DNA of 7,418 bases from Candidatus Kuenenbacteria bacterium CG08_land_8_20_14_0_20_37_23 (lineage in GTDB: Bacteria > Patescibacteriota > Patescibacteriia > UBA2196 > GWA2-42-15). The position numbers were made by a program, and so were the translations under genes. This document shows positions 1 to 6,075 of this stretch, piece after piece. The notes beneath the pieces are model-generated. The model was not told the DNA's origin, ran no database searches, and was given only the letters and a program-made list of their open reading frames with translations. How positions within the stretch are numbered: position 1 is the stretch's first letter; every line of letters begins with the position of its first letter. The DNA lies in contig PEXX01000019.1 of the NCBI GenBank assembly GCA_002778965.1, positions 1 to 7,418 on the forward strand, in the 5' to 3' direction.

Positions 1-2674
1 CCTGTGTTCGTAACGCATAATCATCATAAAACCTACTTATCCTCTCTATTTCTCTATCAAAAAGCCGTTCGTTTCTTTTTTGATATCTTTCTATAACCGG
101 TTTCTTCCATCTCTCCCAAGTTTTGAGCAATAACCCTCTTTTAATTGGCGAATCTTTAAGTGTTTTGCCGATACTTTCACTTTCTACATCAAGCAACTCA
201 TTCGCAATGGCAATGTCTATCACATCAAATTTGCCTTCTGCTTTTTCAATAAACACCAATGGCGCCAAAATTTCTTCTGTTTCCACTCCGGCTATTTTTA
301 ATTTCCAAAGAAAAATAAATCCTTCTTTTCCAGTTGCACCACTTAGCTGGGATATTTTACTGTCATGTTTTGTCAAATAGAAAATTAATGATGGTATTGG
401 TCTTGTTTGAAGTTTTAAACCGTCTTCAATAATTTTACTAATGACCGGATGATCTTTGTGCGCGCGGGAAATTTTACCTTCTTCGTCATCGCGAAGCTCC
501 CGAAAGGCAACGGGAAATTTATAGTTATCTATAATAAATACCGTTTCATCACCAGTTGGTTTAACTTTTTTGCCTAATGATAATTTACAAAGATTCAGTA
601 AATCTCTGTCAAAATCTGAAATTGCTTGCTTTGTTTCTGCTTCAGTTTTTTTGAATAAAGCAGCAACAGCTTGGTCGGTGCTTTCCAATAGTAAATTTCG
701 GTATTGTAAAGTAGTCTTAGAAATAACATCTTTCAATCCTTCCTGCAGTTCTGAAAATGCCTTGTCATATTCTTCAGGACTCCTGCAATTTTGGTAAATT
801 TCAAGTATCTTCTTTTCAAAATCAAGACCGGATCCCAAAGCTCCCAGAATTTCATCGGAACTACCGAAGAGACCATTAAATAAATTAAGTTTCTGATCTA
901 ATAACTCCAATACCCGTTTGTCCGCATAATTTTTGGTGTTGAGAAAATTCGCAACCACTACCTGGTATTTCTGACCATAACGATGGCAACGGCCGATTCT
1001 TTGCTCCACTCTTTGAGGATTCCAAGGCAAATCGTAGTTAATAACAATATTACAAAACTGGAGATTTAAACCCTCTCCACCGGCCTCGGTTGTAAGAAAA
1101 ACCTGGCTGTTTTTCTTAAAATCATGTATTAAAGATTGGCGCACATTTGCGTTAAAGGAACCCTGGTTTGCTCTTTCCGGAAATTCTTTTTTCCATCGAT
1201 TAAAAGCTTCTCTTGCCTCGGGCGAATTATTTGAGCCATTAAACTTAGTAAAAGTAATTTCTGCTTTTTTGAGAAGTTTTGACAAATATTCTTGTGTGCG
1301 AGTTGACTCTGTAAATACCACTGCTTTTTCGGGCCATTTCTTTTTCCTCGCTTGCTTGAAAAGTCGAAGTAATGCGTCAATTAAGGCCTTACCTTTTATG
1401 TTTTCTTTAATTCTGACAGCCAAAGAATAATACTCTTCCAATTCCTCTATCTCTTTTTTAATATCTTCGTCACTAAAAGCGCTATCAATACGTTGCTTTT
1501 CTTTTTTTTGTTTTTGCTCTATCCCTTCTAATTCTAATTCTTCAAGTTCTTCTTCCAATTCTTCATCAAGAATAGTTTTTGGATTCTGGTTTTGCGCTGA
1601 TGATTCGTTTTTTCTTAATTCAAGTTCTGCTTTAAGATTTTCGCTTAATTTTTTAAGCGTATTGGCAATAGCAAATGAGGAACTGGCTAATAGTTTTCTA
1701 TAAACCAAAACCATTAAATTTCTCTGGGTTGTTGTGATAGCAGCGACACTGGGCCGTTGCAGATAAGTAGAAACTTTTTCATATAATTCAACTTCTTCAT
1801 CGGTAGGAGTAAAATCGAAAGTCATTGATGTCCTGTCGGTAAATTGTACATACTCCAAAACCTGTTTTCGCAAAGTCCGCGTGATTACTCCCGAGATTGA
1901 CAACGAGTCATCACTTTCTTCTCCGCGAATCAACGCTCCCAATTCCTCCAACCTTAATTTGGCGAGTTCCGACTGATCTTTTATCGGTTGTATAAACTTC
2001 GTCTTAAAACTATATGGCGATCCGAGAAATTTATCGTCTATAAAACTCGCTATCCCGTATAATTCCTCAAGACTATTTTGCAGAGGTGTCGCCGTCAACA
2101 AAACTTTGGGCTTATCCTTAATAATTTCGCGAATGTCATATGCCATCTTTGACGCATCTCTTCCTTTAAAAACTCGCCTAAAACGATGCGCCTCATCAAT
2201 AACAACAACATTCCACGGCTGTTTTTTAATCAAGCCGAGGTGAGTATAAACAAAATGATAAGAAACAATAAAGACCCCGTCATAAGTAAATGGAACCTTA
2301 TGGCCGCTATTTACCTGCGCGTTGAAAGAAGGACCATCCCAAACTTCTGATTCAATACCAAATTTCGATAGTAATTCATCCTGCCATTGCTTTCTCAATG
2401 AAGCGGGAGTTATAACCAAAATTTTTCTTTTCCCTTCGGCCCATAATTGGGATATGATAATTCCGGCTTCTATTGTTTTACCTAACCCGACTTCATCGGC
2501 TAAAATTGCTCCGCGAGAAAGCGGGCTATTGAACGCATAGAGTGCCGCGTGAATTTGGTACGGATTAAGATCAATTGTTGATTTTGCCAAAACCGAGGAT
2601 AAACGACTTAAAGAACCGGCCATTTTTTGAAGGATTACTTTTTCTGCGAGATATCTTTTAAGAAAAACTGACAT
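1..2674 (-). CDS. SNF2-family DEAH-box helicase/ATPase, 3' end cut off by the window edge
   Basis: The frame is open from an ATG at 2674 to base 1 (891 full codons, no stop), so the C-terminus lies outside. Superfamily 2 motifs are in order: Q-motif-like NPYQ (37-40), Walker A in DEVGLGKT (60-67, Lys66), DEAH (160-163), LLTATP (192-197), VFTES (from 453), GEGLNL (533-538) and QRIGRCHRYGQ (558-568, arginine finger region). This order and the wording of motifs V and VI are typical of SNF2/HepA-like double-stranded DNA translocases, which use ATP to remodel protein-DNA complexes or serve restriction and defence systems. An acidic then lysine-rich segment (about 370-395) separates the two RecA-like lobes. 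The last visible part (about 850-891) is rich in Arg/Glu and probably begins a coiled coil. The ATG follows the stop of the upstream XRE gene by 4 bp, so the two are probably co-transcribed. No Shine-Dalgarno is evident. Family is secure; biological role is not. Confidence 0.93.
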   Translation of the reverse strand, partial: MSVFLKRYLAEKVILQKMAGSLSRLSSVLAKSTIDLNPYQIHAALYAFNSPLSRGAILADEVGLGKTIEAGIIISQLWAEGKRKILVITPASLRKQWQDELLSKFGIESEVWDGPSFNAQVNSGHKVPFTYDGVFIVSYHFVYTHLGLIKKQPWNVVVIDEAHRFRRVFKGRDASKMAYDIREIIKDKPKVLLTATPLQNSLEELYGIASFIDDKFLGSPYSFKTKFIQPIKDQSELAKLRLEELGALIRGEESDDSLSISGVITRTLRKQVLEYVQFTDRTSMTFDFTPTDEEVELYEKVSTYLQRPSVAAITTTQRNLMVLVYRKLLASSSFAIANTLKKLSENLKAELELRKNESSAQNQNPKTILDEELEEELEELELEGIEQKQKKEKQRIDSAFSDEDIKKEIEELEEYYSLAVRIKENIKGKALIDALLRLFKQARKKKWPEKAVVFTESTRTQEYLSKLLKKAEITFTKFNGSNNSPEAREAFNRWKKEFPERANQGSFNANVRQSLIHDFKKNSQVFLTTEAGGEGLNLQFCNIVINYDLPWNPQRVEQRIGRCHRYGQKYQVVVANFLNTKNYADKRVLELLDQKLNLFNGLFGSSDEILGALGSGLDFEKKILEIYQNCRSPEEYDKAFSELQEGLKDVISKTTLQYRNLLLESTDQAVAALFKKTEAETKQAISDFDRDLLNLCKLSLGKKVKPTGDETVFIIDNYKFPVAFRELRDDEEGKISRAHKDHPVISKIIEDGLKLQTRPIPSLIFYLTKHDSKISQLSGATGKEGFIFLWKLKIAGVETEEILAPLVFIEKAEGKFDVIDIAIANELLDVESESIGKTLKDSPIKRGLLLKTWERWKKPVIERYQKRNERLFDREIERISRFYDDYALRTQ

Positions 2675-2678
2675 ATTT

Positions 2679-2886
2679 CTATTTCAGTAAATCATCAACG
2701 CCAACGCCTAATGCCTTGGCAATTTTAGCTAAAGTTTCTATTGTCGGGTTCTTATTTGCTCCGGACTCAATTTTAATAATGGTAGCGTGAGAAACATCCG
2801 CTAGCCTTGAAAGTTTATCCTGCGATAAATTCTTTGCTTTTCTAAGTCTTTTTATGTTTTTAGAAATAGTGAATTATTTTTGTCAT
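2679..2886 (-). pseudogene. XRE-family helix-turn-helix regulator, frameshifted near the start
   Basis: Codons 2867-2679 encode about 62 residues of a Cro/C1-type HTH: RLRKAKNLSQDKLSRLADVS, then HATIIKIESG, then a helix ending in ALGVGVDDLLK. The conserved SQDKLSRLA and IKIESG stretches mark the DNA-binding helices. This frame contains no ATG, GTG or TTG before the domain. An ATG at 2886 begins MTKIIHYF, the expected sort of N-terminus, but hits TAA (2862-2860) and is out of frame with the HTH by one base. Loss of one TC from an ancestral TTCTCT, or a one-base insertion, would explain it. Alternatives are a sequencing error, initiation at the in-frame ATT (2867-2865), or real decay. It lies directly upstream of the helicase gene (4-bp gap) and would be its likely regulator, as control proteins are for restriction-modification genes; that role is inferred. 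Confidence 0.75.
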
Positions 2887-2895
2887 TGTGATATG

Positions 2896-2925
2896 ATAAT
2901 ATAGATATTAGGATATTGATATTAT
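2896..2925. promoter_or_regulatory. Imperfect dyad upstream of the XRE gene, candidate operator
   Basis: The arms ATAATAT (2896-2902) and ATATTAT (2919-2925) are perfect complements around a centre at 2910/2911, with further partial matching inward. GATATT also occurs three times (2904, 2912, 2918), and the 10-mer GATATTATTC recurs at 3055-3064 near the divergent gene. The site lies 10 bp upstream of the regulator's ATG, where an autoregulatory operator overlapping the promoter would be expected. The region is very A+T rich, so chance symmetry is possible. Confidence 0.35.
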
Positions 2926-2967
2926 TCTATCGTTCATGAGTTATCTATAATGCTATGATACCAAATT

Positions 2968-2996
2968 TTAATAATTTAGTAAATGGGATGTATAAT
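2968..2996 (+). promoter_or_regulatory. Possible sigma-70 promoter for the GH130 gene
   Basis: A perfect TATAAT lies at 2991-2996 with a weak -35 match (TTAATA, 2968-2973) at 17-bp spacing. Transcription would begin near 3003, leaving about 90 nt of leader before the ATG at 3094. TATAAT is common by chance in sequence this A+T rich, so support is limited. Confidence 0.3.
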
Positions 2997-3093
2997 GCCA
3001 CCCAATTTTGGACTCGACAACCAAAGTCAGTCCCTTGTTAAATCTTTTTTATATGATATTATTCAAAATATTCCAATATCTTAATCGAAAAAT

Positions 3094-4176
3094 ATGTCTT
3101 CCAATCAACTTAAATTAAAAAGATGTTCAACCAACCCAATCCTTAAACCAAACTCAAAAAATTCTTGGGAGCGGAAAGCGGTGTTTAATCCTGCGGCTAT
3201 AGAAAAAGACGGGAAAATTTATCTTTTGTATCGAGCCATAGGCGAGCATAAAAAATATGTTTCCCGAATTGGACTGGCAGTAAGTAAGGATGGCATTCAT
3301 TTCCACCGAGTTTCAAATAAACCTGTTTTAAAACCAGAAAAAAAATACGAACAAGGAGGCACTGAAGATCCAAGAATTATTAAAATTGGGAGCAAATTCT
3401 ATATCACCTACGTTGCTCTCACTAATCCCTTTGGTAAAAGTCCAAGGTTTGCGAGAACCTTTCTTTTTTCCACTTCTAATTTTAGAACCTTTAAAAGAAT
3501 AGGACTCATTACTTCAAAAAGAATAGATAATAAAGATGTAGTGCTCTTTCCCGAAAAAATAAACGGAGCTTACGTTATGCTTCATCGGCCCCGGGGTTGG
3601 ACCAGAAAAAATGTTTTTAAAAAGAACGGGAAATTGTATTTTAAGGGTGAACGTGGATTAGAAGAATGGTCCGAGAAGCAAATCCCAAAATATTTCCCAG
3701 AAAAACCTGGCATCTGGATAGCTTATGGGAAAGATTTTAAAAATTTTGCCGGACATAAGCTAATTATGGAACAAATTCAAGAATGGGAAAATGATAAAAT
3801 TGGAACAGGTCCGCCACCAATTAAAACAAAATATGGCTGGTTATTAATTTACCATGGAGTTGAAGAAGTTGGAGTAAATCCAAAATATATCTCCTGGGCA
3901 AAAAAACCCAATACCAAAATCTACAGGGCGGGAGCTGCTTTGCTAGACCTATATAATCCTTCAAAAATTATTGCTCGTTTGCCTTATCCAATCCTTGAAC
4001 CTGAAAAAGATTATGAAATTTATGGTGATACTTGCAATGTGGTATTTCCAGAAGGGGCTCTAATAAAAGATGGCCAACTCTTCGTCTATTACGGAGCGGC
4101 GGATAAGGTTATAGGGCTGGCTATTATAAAATTAGAAAAATTACTAAGCGCTTTTTTAAAACACAAATGGGGGTAA
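3094..4176 (+). CDS. GH130 family glycoside phosphorylase (beta-mannoside / manno-oligosaccharide phosphorylase-like)
   Basis: The 360-aa protein has the GH130 five-bladed propeller signatures in order: FNPAAI (31-36) with YRA (46-48), RIGLAVSKDGIHF (58-70), GGTEDPRI (88-95), HRPR (164-167), DKIGTGPPPI (234-243), YHG (253-255), GAALLDL (280-286), GDTCNVVFPEG (311-321) and YYGAAD (332-337). In characterised family members the Asp of the EDPR motif is the proposed proton donor, which would be Asp92 here. Arg and His in the HRP and YHG motifs, with a nearby Lys, bind phosphate; these look conserved (Arg165, Lys235, His254). The family reversibly phosphorolyses beta-mannosides to mannose-1-phosphate. 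The exact substrate cannot be told from sequence. There is no signal peptide, so it is probably cytoplasmic. The ATG is the first start after an in-frame TAA at 3082; no clear ribosome site is visible. No other sugar gene is nearby. It ends 81 bp before a hairpin terminator. Confidence 0.9.
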   Translation: MSSNQLKLKRCSTNPILKPNSKNSWERKAVFNPAAIEKDGKIYLLYRAIGEHKKYVSRIGLAVSKDGIHFHRVSNKPVLKPEKKYEQGGTEDPRIIKIGSKFYITYVALTNPFGKSPRFARTFLFSTSNFRTFKRIGLITSKRIDNKDVVLFPEKINGAYVMLHRPRGWTRKNVFKKNGKLYFKGERGLEEWSEKQIPKYFPEKPGIWIAYGKDFKNFAGHKLIMEQIQEWENDKIGTGPPPIKTKYGWLLIYHGVEEVGVNPKYISWAKKPNTKIYRAGAALLDLYNPSKIIARLPYPILEPEKDYEIYGDTCNVVFPEGALIKDGQLFVYYGAADKVIGLAIIKLEKLLSAFLKHKWG

Positions 4177-4257
4177 TTCACGAATTATCCCTGTCTAATT
4201 TGTCTAAAAAATAAAATTTATAATCTACAATAATTTTTTCGTTTTTCTCGTAAAAGG

Positions 4258-4287
4258 AAAAAGGGATTCTTCTGAATCCCCTTTTTT
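4258..4287. terminator. Bidirectional intrinsic terminator between converging units
   Basis: A perfect 7-bp stem GGGATTC (4263-4269) / GAATCCC (4274-4280) with a 4-nt loop is flanked by five A on the left and C plus six T on the right. Read on the plus strand it ends in a T-run and would terminate the GH130 transcript. Read on the minus strand it is followed by TTTTTCCTTTT and would end the small-gene unit that stops at 4290. Confidence 0.85.
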
Positions 4288-4289
4288 GG

Positions 4290-4316
4290 CTATTTACTTT
4301 TTTTCTTTTCACTCAT
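4290..4316 (-). CDS. Tiny ORF of 8 codons (MSEKKKSK) with a strong ribosome site
   Basis: An ATG at 4316 overlaps the end of the preceding small ORF (stop at 4311-4309). It is preceded by AAGGA at about 7 nt, the best-placed Shine-Dalgarno in the unit. It encodes MSEKKKSK and stops 3 nt before the terminator hairpin. The coding potential is negligible, so it may be a remnant, a leader-like peptide, or chance. It is listed because the ribosome site and overlap are unusually good for noise. Confidence 0.2.
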   Translation of the reverse strand: MSEKKKSK

Positions 4317-4410
4317 TTTTGTTCCTTCTTTTATTCAAATATTTCAATTCTTCCATAAATTCAGTTTTATTAGTAGCATCCTCTATCTTTTTGTTGAGGT
4401 AAAAAACCAT
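4309..4410 (-). CDS. Small hypothetical protein, 33 aa, charged helix
   Basis: ATG at 4410 to TGA at 4309 encodes MVFYLNKKIEDATNKTEFME and 13 further residues ending in basic KRRNKNE. Codon choice looks genuine and the sequence suggests one amphipathic helix. The frame continues upstream without a break to the TAA at 4422-4420 that ends the degraded gene, so this could be a separate peptide or the former C-terminus of that gene beyond a nonsense change. The ribosome site is weak. I do not recognise the family. It is flanked downstream by the overlapping 8-codon ORF and the shared terminator. Confidence 0.35.
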   Translation of the reverse strand: MVFYLNKKIEDATNKTEFMEELKYLNKRRNKNE

Positions 4411-4419
4411 ATCAGCTCT

Positions 4420-4643
4420 TTATGATTCCCCTGACGGCTTTCCGATGATTTCAATAATGAGCTTACTTTCTAAAAATTTGACACTAAAACATTTTCGAGT
4501 GTTAGGATCATAAAACACTCTATCAAGTACGAACTGATGTCCCTCCGGTCCTAAAAGCGTAATTTTTTCTTCTAAACCGCCCGTATCTCACTTCCTTCCT
4601 TTAAATCTTCAATTTCATCAGACTACAAAAATATGACTTCCCA
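4420..4643 (-). pseudogene. Degraded small gene of unknown function with several lesions
   Basis: Two adjacent stretches look strongly protein-coding but lie in different frames. The first (4622-4581) reads SDEIEDLKEGSEIR; the second (4578-4423) reads GGLEEKITLLGPEGHQFVLD, then RVFYDPNTRKCFSVKFLESK, then LIIEIIGKPSGES before TAA. Restoring one G in the CGGGCGGT stretch near 4580 would join them. Upstream of the first stretch, in the same frame, are WEVIFL and a TAG (4625-4623). A good ribosome site (AGAAGGAG) sits where an ATG would be expected but TGG is found (4643-4641). The ancestral product was probably about 75 aa. So the gene carries a lost start, a nonsense codon and a frameshift, unless the assembly is error-prone here. 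The family is not recognised; the second stretch looks like beta strands. The membrane-peptide gene ends 6 bp upstream. Confidence 0.55.
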
Positions 4644-4649
4644 CTCCTT

Positions 4650-4820
4650 CTAAGTTTTTAAAACAGGCGATAGAAGTGCACCGACAATGCACCCAATTAC
4701 AGCCCCAGTCATACTTCCCAATATTTTTTCGGCAGAATCCTCTCCTTTTAATGCCTTAACTATCCATCCCACACCAAAACCGATAATACTTCCTATTCCT
4801 ATATAAAGCAATTCTCTCAC
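4650..4820 (-). CDS. Small glycine-rich two-helix membrane protein, 56 aa
   Basis: GTG at 4820 to TAG at 4650 encodes a 56-aa peptide starting MRELLYIGIGSIIGFGVGWI. Two hydrophobic segments (about 4-21 and 33-53) are split by a charged turn KALKGEDSAEK. Both carry GxxxG-like spacing (IGIGSIIGFGVG; GAVIGCIVGALL), as in glycine-zipper peptides that oligomerise in membranes. AAAGGGGGG immediately precedes the GTG. The GGGTGA there would be better spaced for the in-frame TTG three codons later (4811-4809), so the start is uncertain and the product could be 53 aa. It is the first gene after the promoter and structured leader at 4875-5083. Small phage holins, type I toxins and membrane anchors all look like this, and none is favoured by sequence. 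Too little can be seen to name a family. Confidence 0.6.
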   Translation of the reverse strand: MRELLYIGIGSIIGFGVGWIVKALKGEDSAEKILGSMTGAVIGCIVGALLSPVLKT

Positions 4821-4874
4821 CCCCCTTTAAAAATTTTATTCCCGCGACCCTCTTTGAACTTCGTTTTTCTAGAT

Positions 4875-4940
4875 GGTAGCAGCACCCCAGTATAAACAGA
4901 TAAATTTTTATAAATGTTTATAAATTGGGGCACTGCTACC
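4875..4940 (-). promoter_or_regulatory. Long RNA hairpin in the 5' leader of the small-gene unit
   Basis: Read on the minus strand, GGTAGCAGTGCCCCA (4940-4926) pairs with TGGGGTGCTGCTACC (4889-4875) as a continuous 15-bp stem; two of the pairs are U-G and G-U wobbles. Inside it, TATAAACA pairs with TGTTTATA over 8 bp, and a short AU-rich tip closes the structure. On the plus strand the two wobble pairs become C-A and A-C mismatches, so the structure fits minus-strand RNA. It lies downstream of the promoter at 5056-5083 and 54 bp upstream of the 56-aa gene. No known riboswitch class is recognised. Confidence 0.6.
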
Positions 4941-5055
4941 GTACCGTATTATTATTTTAAGGAACAATACTCAATTAATTATTAATGGTTGTGGTTAATT
5001 GGGAAATCTTTTAGCTCTCTAAACTATTCGACTATTCAACCGTTTAACTAATTTT

Positions 5056-5083
5056 AGTATACACCTTTGATAAAATTTGTCAA
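5056..5083 (-). promoter_or_regulatory. Near-consensus sigma-70 promoter for the small-gene unit
   Basis: On the minus strand TTGACA (5083-5078) is followed after 16 bp by TATACT (5061-5056). Transcription would start near 5049 and proceed leftwards through the leader hairpin to the small ORFs ending at 4290. This is the best promoter match in the window. The leader (5049-4821) also holds a 7-bp inverted repeat CAATTAA/TTAATTG (4972-5001) and no plausible ORF. Confidence 0.7.
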
Positions 5084-5089
5084 TCAATA

Positions 5090-5115
5090 TGGCTCCACAC
5101 AGGAGTATGGAGCCA
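5090..5115. repeat. Perfect 8-bp dyad next to the promoter
   Basis: TGGCTCCA (5090-5097) and TGGAGCCA (5108-5115) are perfect inverted arms around 10 bases. The dyad begins 7 bp upstream of the -35 hexamer and about 80 bp past the mutM stop. It could be a regulator site for the promoter or a weak hairpin ending the mutM transcript; no T-run follows on either strand, which argues against an intrinsic terminator. Confidence 0.5.
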
Positions 5116-5130
5116 ACAGTGGTTTTAAAA

Positions 5131-5170
5131 ATATCCGCGATAATCCGCGTTAATCCGCTTTATCCGCTAA
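5131..5170. repeat. Degenerate 10-bp tandem repeat (ATCCGC core), four units
   Basis: Four units share the core ATCCGC at 5133, 5143, 5153 and 5162 (spacing 10, 10, 9), with units such as TAATCCGCGT and TAATCCGCTT. The array lies between the mutM stop and the leftward promoter. The spacing is close to one helical turn. The motif resembles the CGCTGAT/ATCAGCG family in the element at 7011-7348. It is too short and too tight to be CRISPR. Confidence 0.65.
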
Positions 5171-5196
5171 TAATATTATCGTGTGTTTTCCATTTT

Positions 5197-6066
5197 CTAT
5201 TCTTGGCATTTTGGACAAAAATAAGTACTGCGGCCTCCCAGCTTTATCACTTTAATTTTCACTCCGCATCTCAAGCACTTTTTCCCTTCTCGGCCATAAA
5301 CTTTAAGATGAGGCATATACCCACCCTTTCGACCATAAATGTCTAGATATGTATCCACAGACGAACCTTTATATTTTATGGCTTCTTGCAAAATCTCTTT
5401 AATCCCTTCATAAATTTTCCCAATCTCACCATCTTTTAAAGAAGAGCCCGTCCTCTGAGGATTTACCTCGGCATAAAAACAAACTTCAGATGCATATACA
5501 TTACCTAATCCTGCCAAAAAACTTTGGTCCATTAAAAGGGGTTTAATCTTTTGACGAGCTTTCTTAAATAATCCTTCTTTAAAAATCTCTAATGTAAATT
5601 TTTTATCTAACGGTTCAGGGCCAAATTTCATTTTCTCAATCACTCTAAGGGCCTCATCTCTTTTTAATAATTTTATATATCCAAACTGCCTTAAATCATT
5701 ATAAAGGAGCATCTTCCCTTTCTCAAAATAAAAAATCACATGGGTATGTTTACCCCTCATCTCTTGTTTTTTGTCTCTTATCTCTTGCCTGCCCCGTAGG
5801 CTTGCCCCACGGGGTCTCTCATATATAAGTTGTCCAGTTAATTTCAAATGGATAAGGAGTCTTTCGTCCCCAGAAAGTTCTATCATTAAAAGTTTGGCTC
5901 GTCTTTTTACATCCAAAATTTGTTTACCGATAAGTCTTTTCTTAAACTCTTGAGGCGTAACATTCACAATTTTTCTAAGCCTCACTTCTATATCTTTAAT
6001 TTTTCTGCCACAAATTTTGTTTTTAAGTTCCCTCTTAATTGTCTCTACTTCTGGTAATTCGGGCAT
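5197..6066 (-). CDS. mutM: Formamidopyrimidine-DNA glycosylase (Fpg/MutM)
   Basis: This base-excision repair enzyme removes 8-oxoguanine and formamidopyrimidines and nicks the abasic site by beta,delta-elimination. The ATG at 6066 is chosen because the mature protein must begin Pro-Glu (MPELPEVE); Pro2 is the Schiff-base nucleophile and Glu3 is catalytic. A longer frame back to 6177 is spurious. Also present are Lys58 (RRAKLL), NDLRQFG (123-129, the Arg/Phe void-filling pair), the helix-two-turn-helix (about 173-196, SFLAGLGNVYASEV) and a C-terminal zinc finger (Cys264, 267, 284, 287) with Arg279 on its hairpin. The Met wedge usually found before TG is Leu here (HLKLTGQL). The protein is 289 aa against about 270-275 normally, because residues about 84-106 form a basic insertion (PRGASLRGRQ...) between two strands before HTHV. 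No Shine-Dalgarno is seen. Confidence 0.96.
   Translation of the reverse strand: MPELPEVETIKRELKNKICGRKIKDIEVRLRKIVNVTPQEFKKRLIGKQILDVKRRAKLLMIELSGDERLLIHLKLTGQLIYERPRGASLRGRQEIRDKKQEMRGKHTHVIFYFEKGKMLLYNDLRQFGYIKLLKRDEALRVIEKMKFGPEPLDKKFTLEIFKEGLFKKARQKIKPLLMDQSFLAGLGNVYASEVCFYAEVNPQRTGSSLKDGEIGKIYEGIKEILQEAIKYKGSSVDTYLDIYGRKGGYMPHLKVYGREGKKCLRCGVKIKVIKLGGRSTYFCPKCQE
5749..5817 (-). repeat. In-frame repeat-like insertion inside mutM
   Basis: The DNA for the extra residues contains an inverted repeat CCCCGT (5792-5797) / ACGGGG (5809-5814), with a G+C-rich core unlike the rest of the gene. Next to it are two copies of ATCTCTTG (5759-5766, 5780-5787) in a purine/pyrimidine-biased stretch. This resembles small palindromic elements inserted in frame into genes, as known for Rickettsia palindromic elements; kinship to those is not implied. 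The limits are set by alignment to the expected Fpg fold by eye and are approximate. Confidence 0.5.
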
Positions 6067-6075
6067 AAGCGCTTT

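Noticed and set aside
1129..1380. Short ORF on the minus strand inside the helicase region
   Set aside because: It is out of frame with the helicase, whose motifs run uninterrupted through this stretch.
2860..2886. Programmed +1 frameshift in the XRE gene at TTC TAA
   Set aside because: The slipped pairing of tRNA-Phe from TTC to TCT is poor and no stimulatory element is seen; a small deletion or sequencing error is simpler.
4171..4191. Terminator at the GH130 stop codon (GGGTAATTC / GAATTATCCC)
   Set aside because: The inverted repeat has a bulge, no T-run follows, and a much better terminator lies at 4258-4287.
4420..4643. Stop-codon recoding (TGA as glycine, as in some Patescibacteria)
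   Set aside because: The interrupting codon in the coding-like frame is TAG and a frameshift is also needed; TAA and TAG end the other genes normally and no internal TGA is needed in the intact genes.
5131..5170. CRISPR array
   Set aside because: Units are 10 bp with almost no spacer and there are no cas genes.
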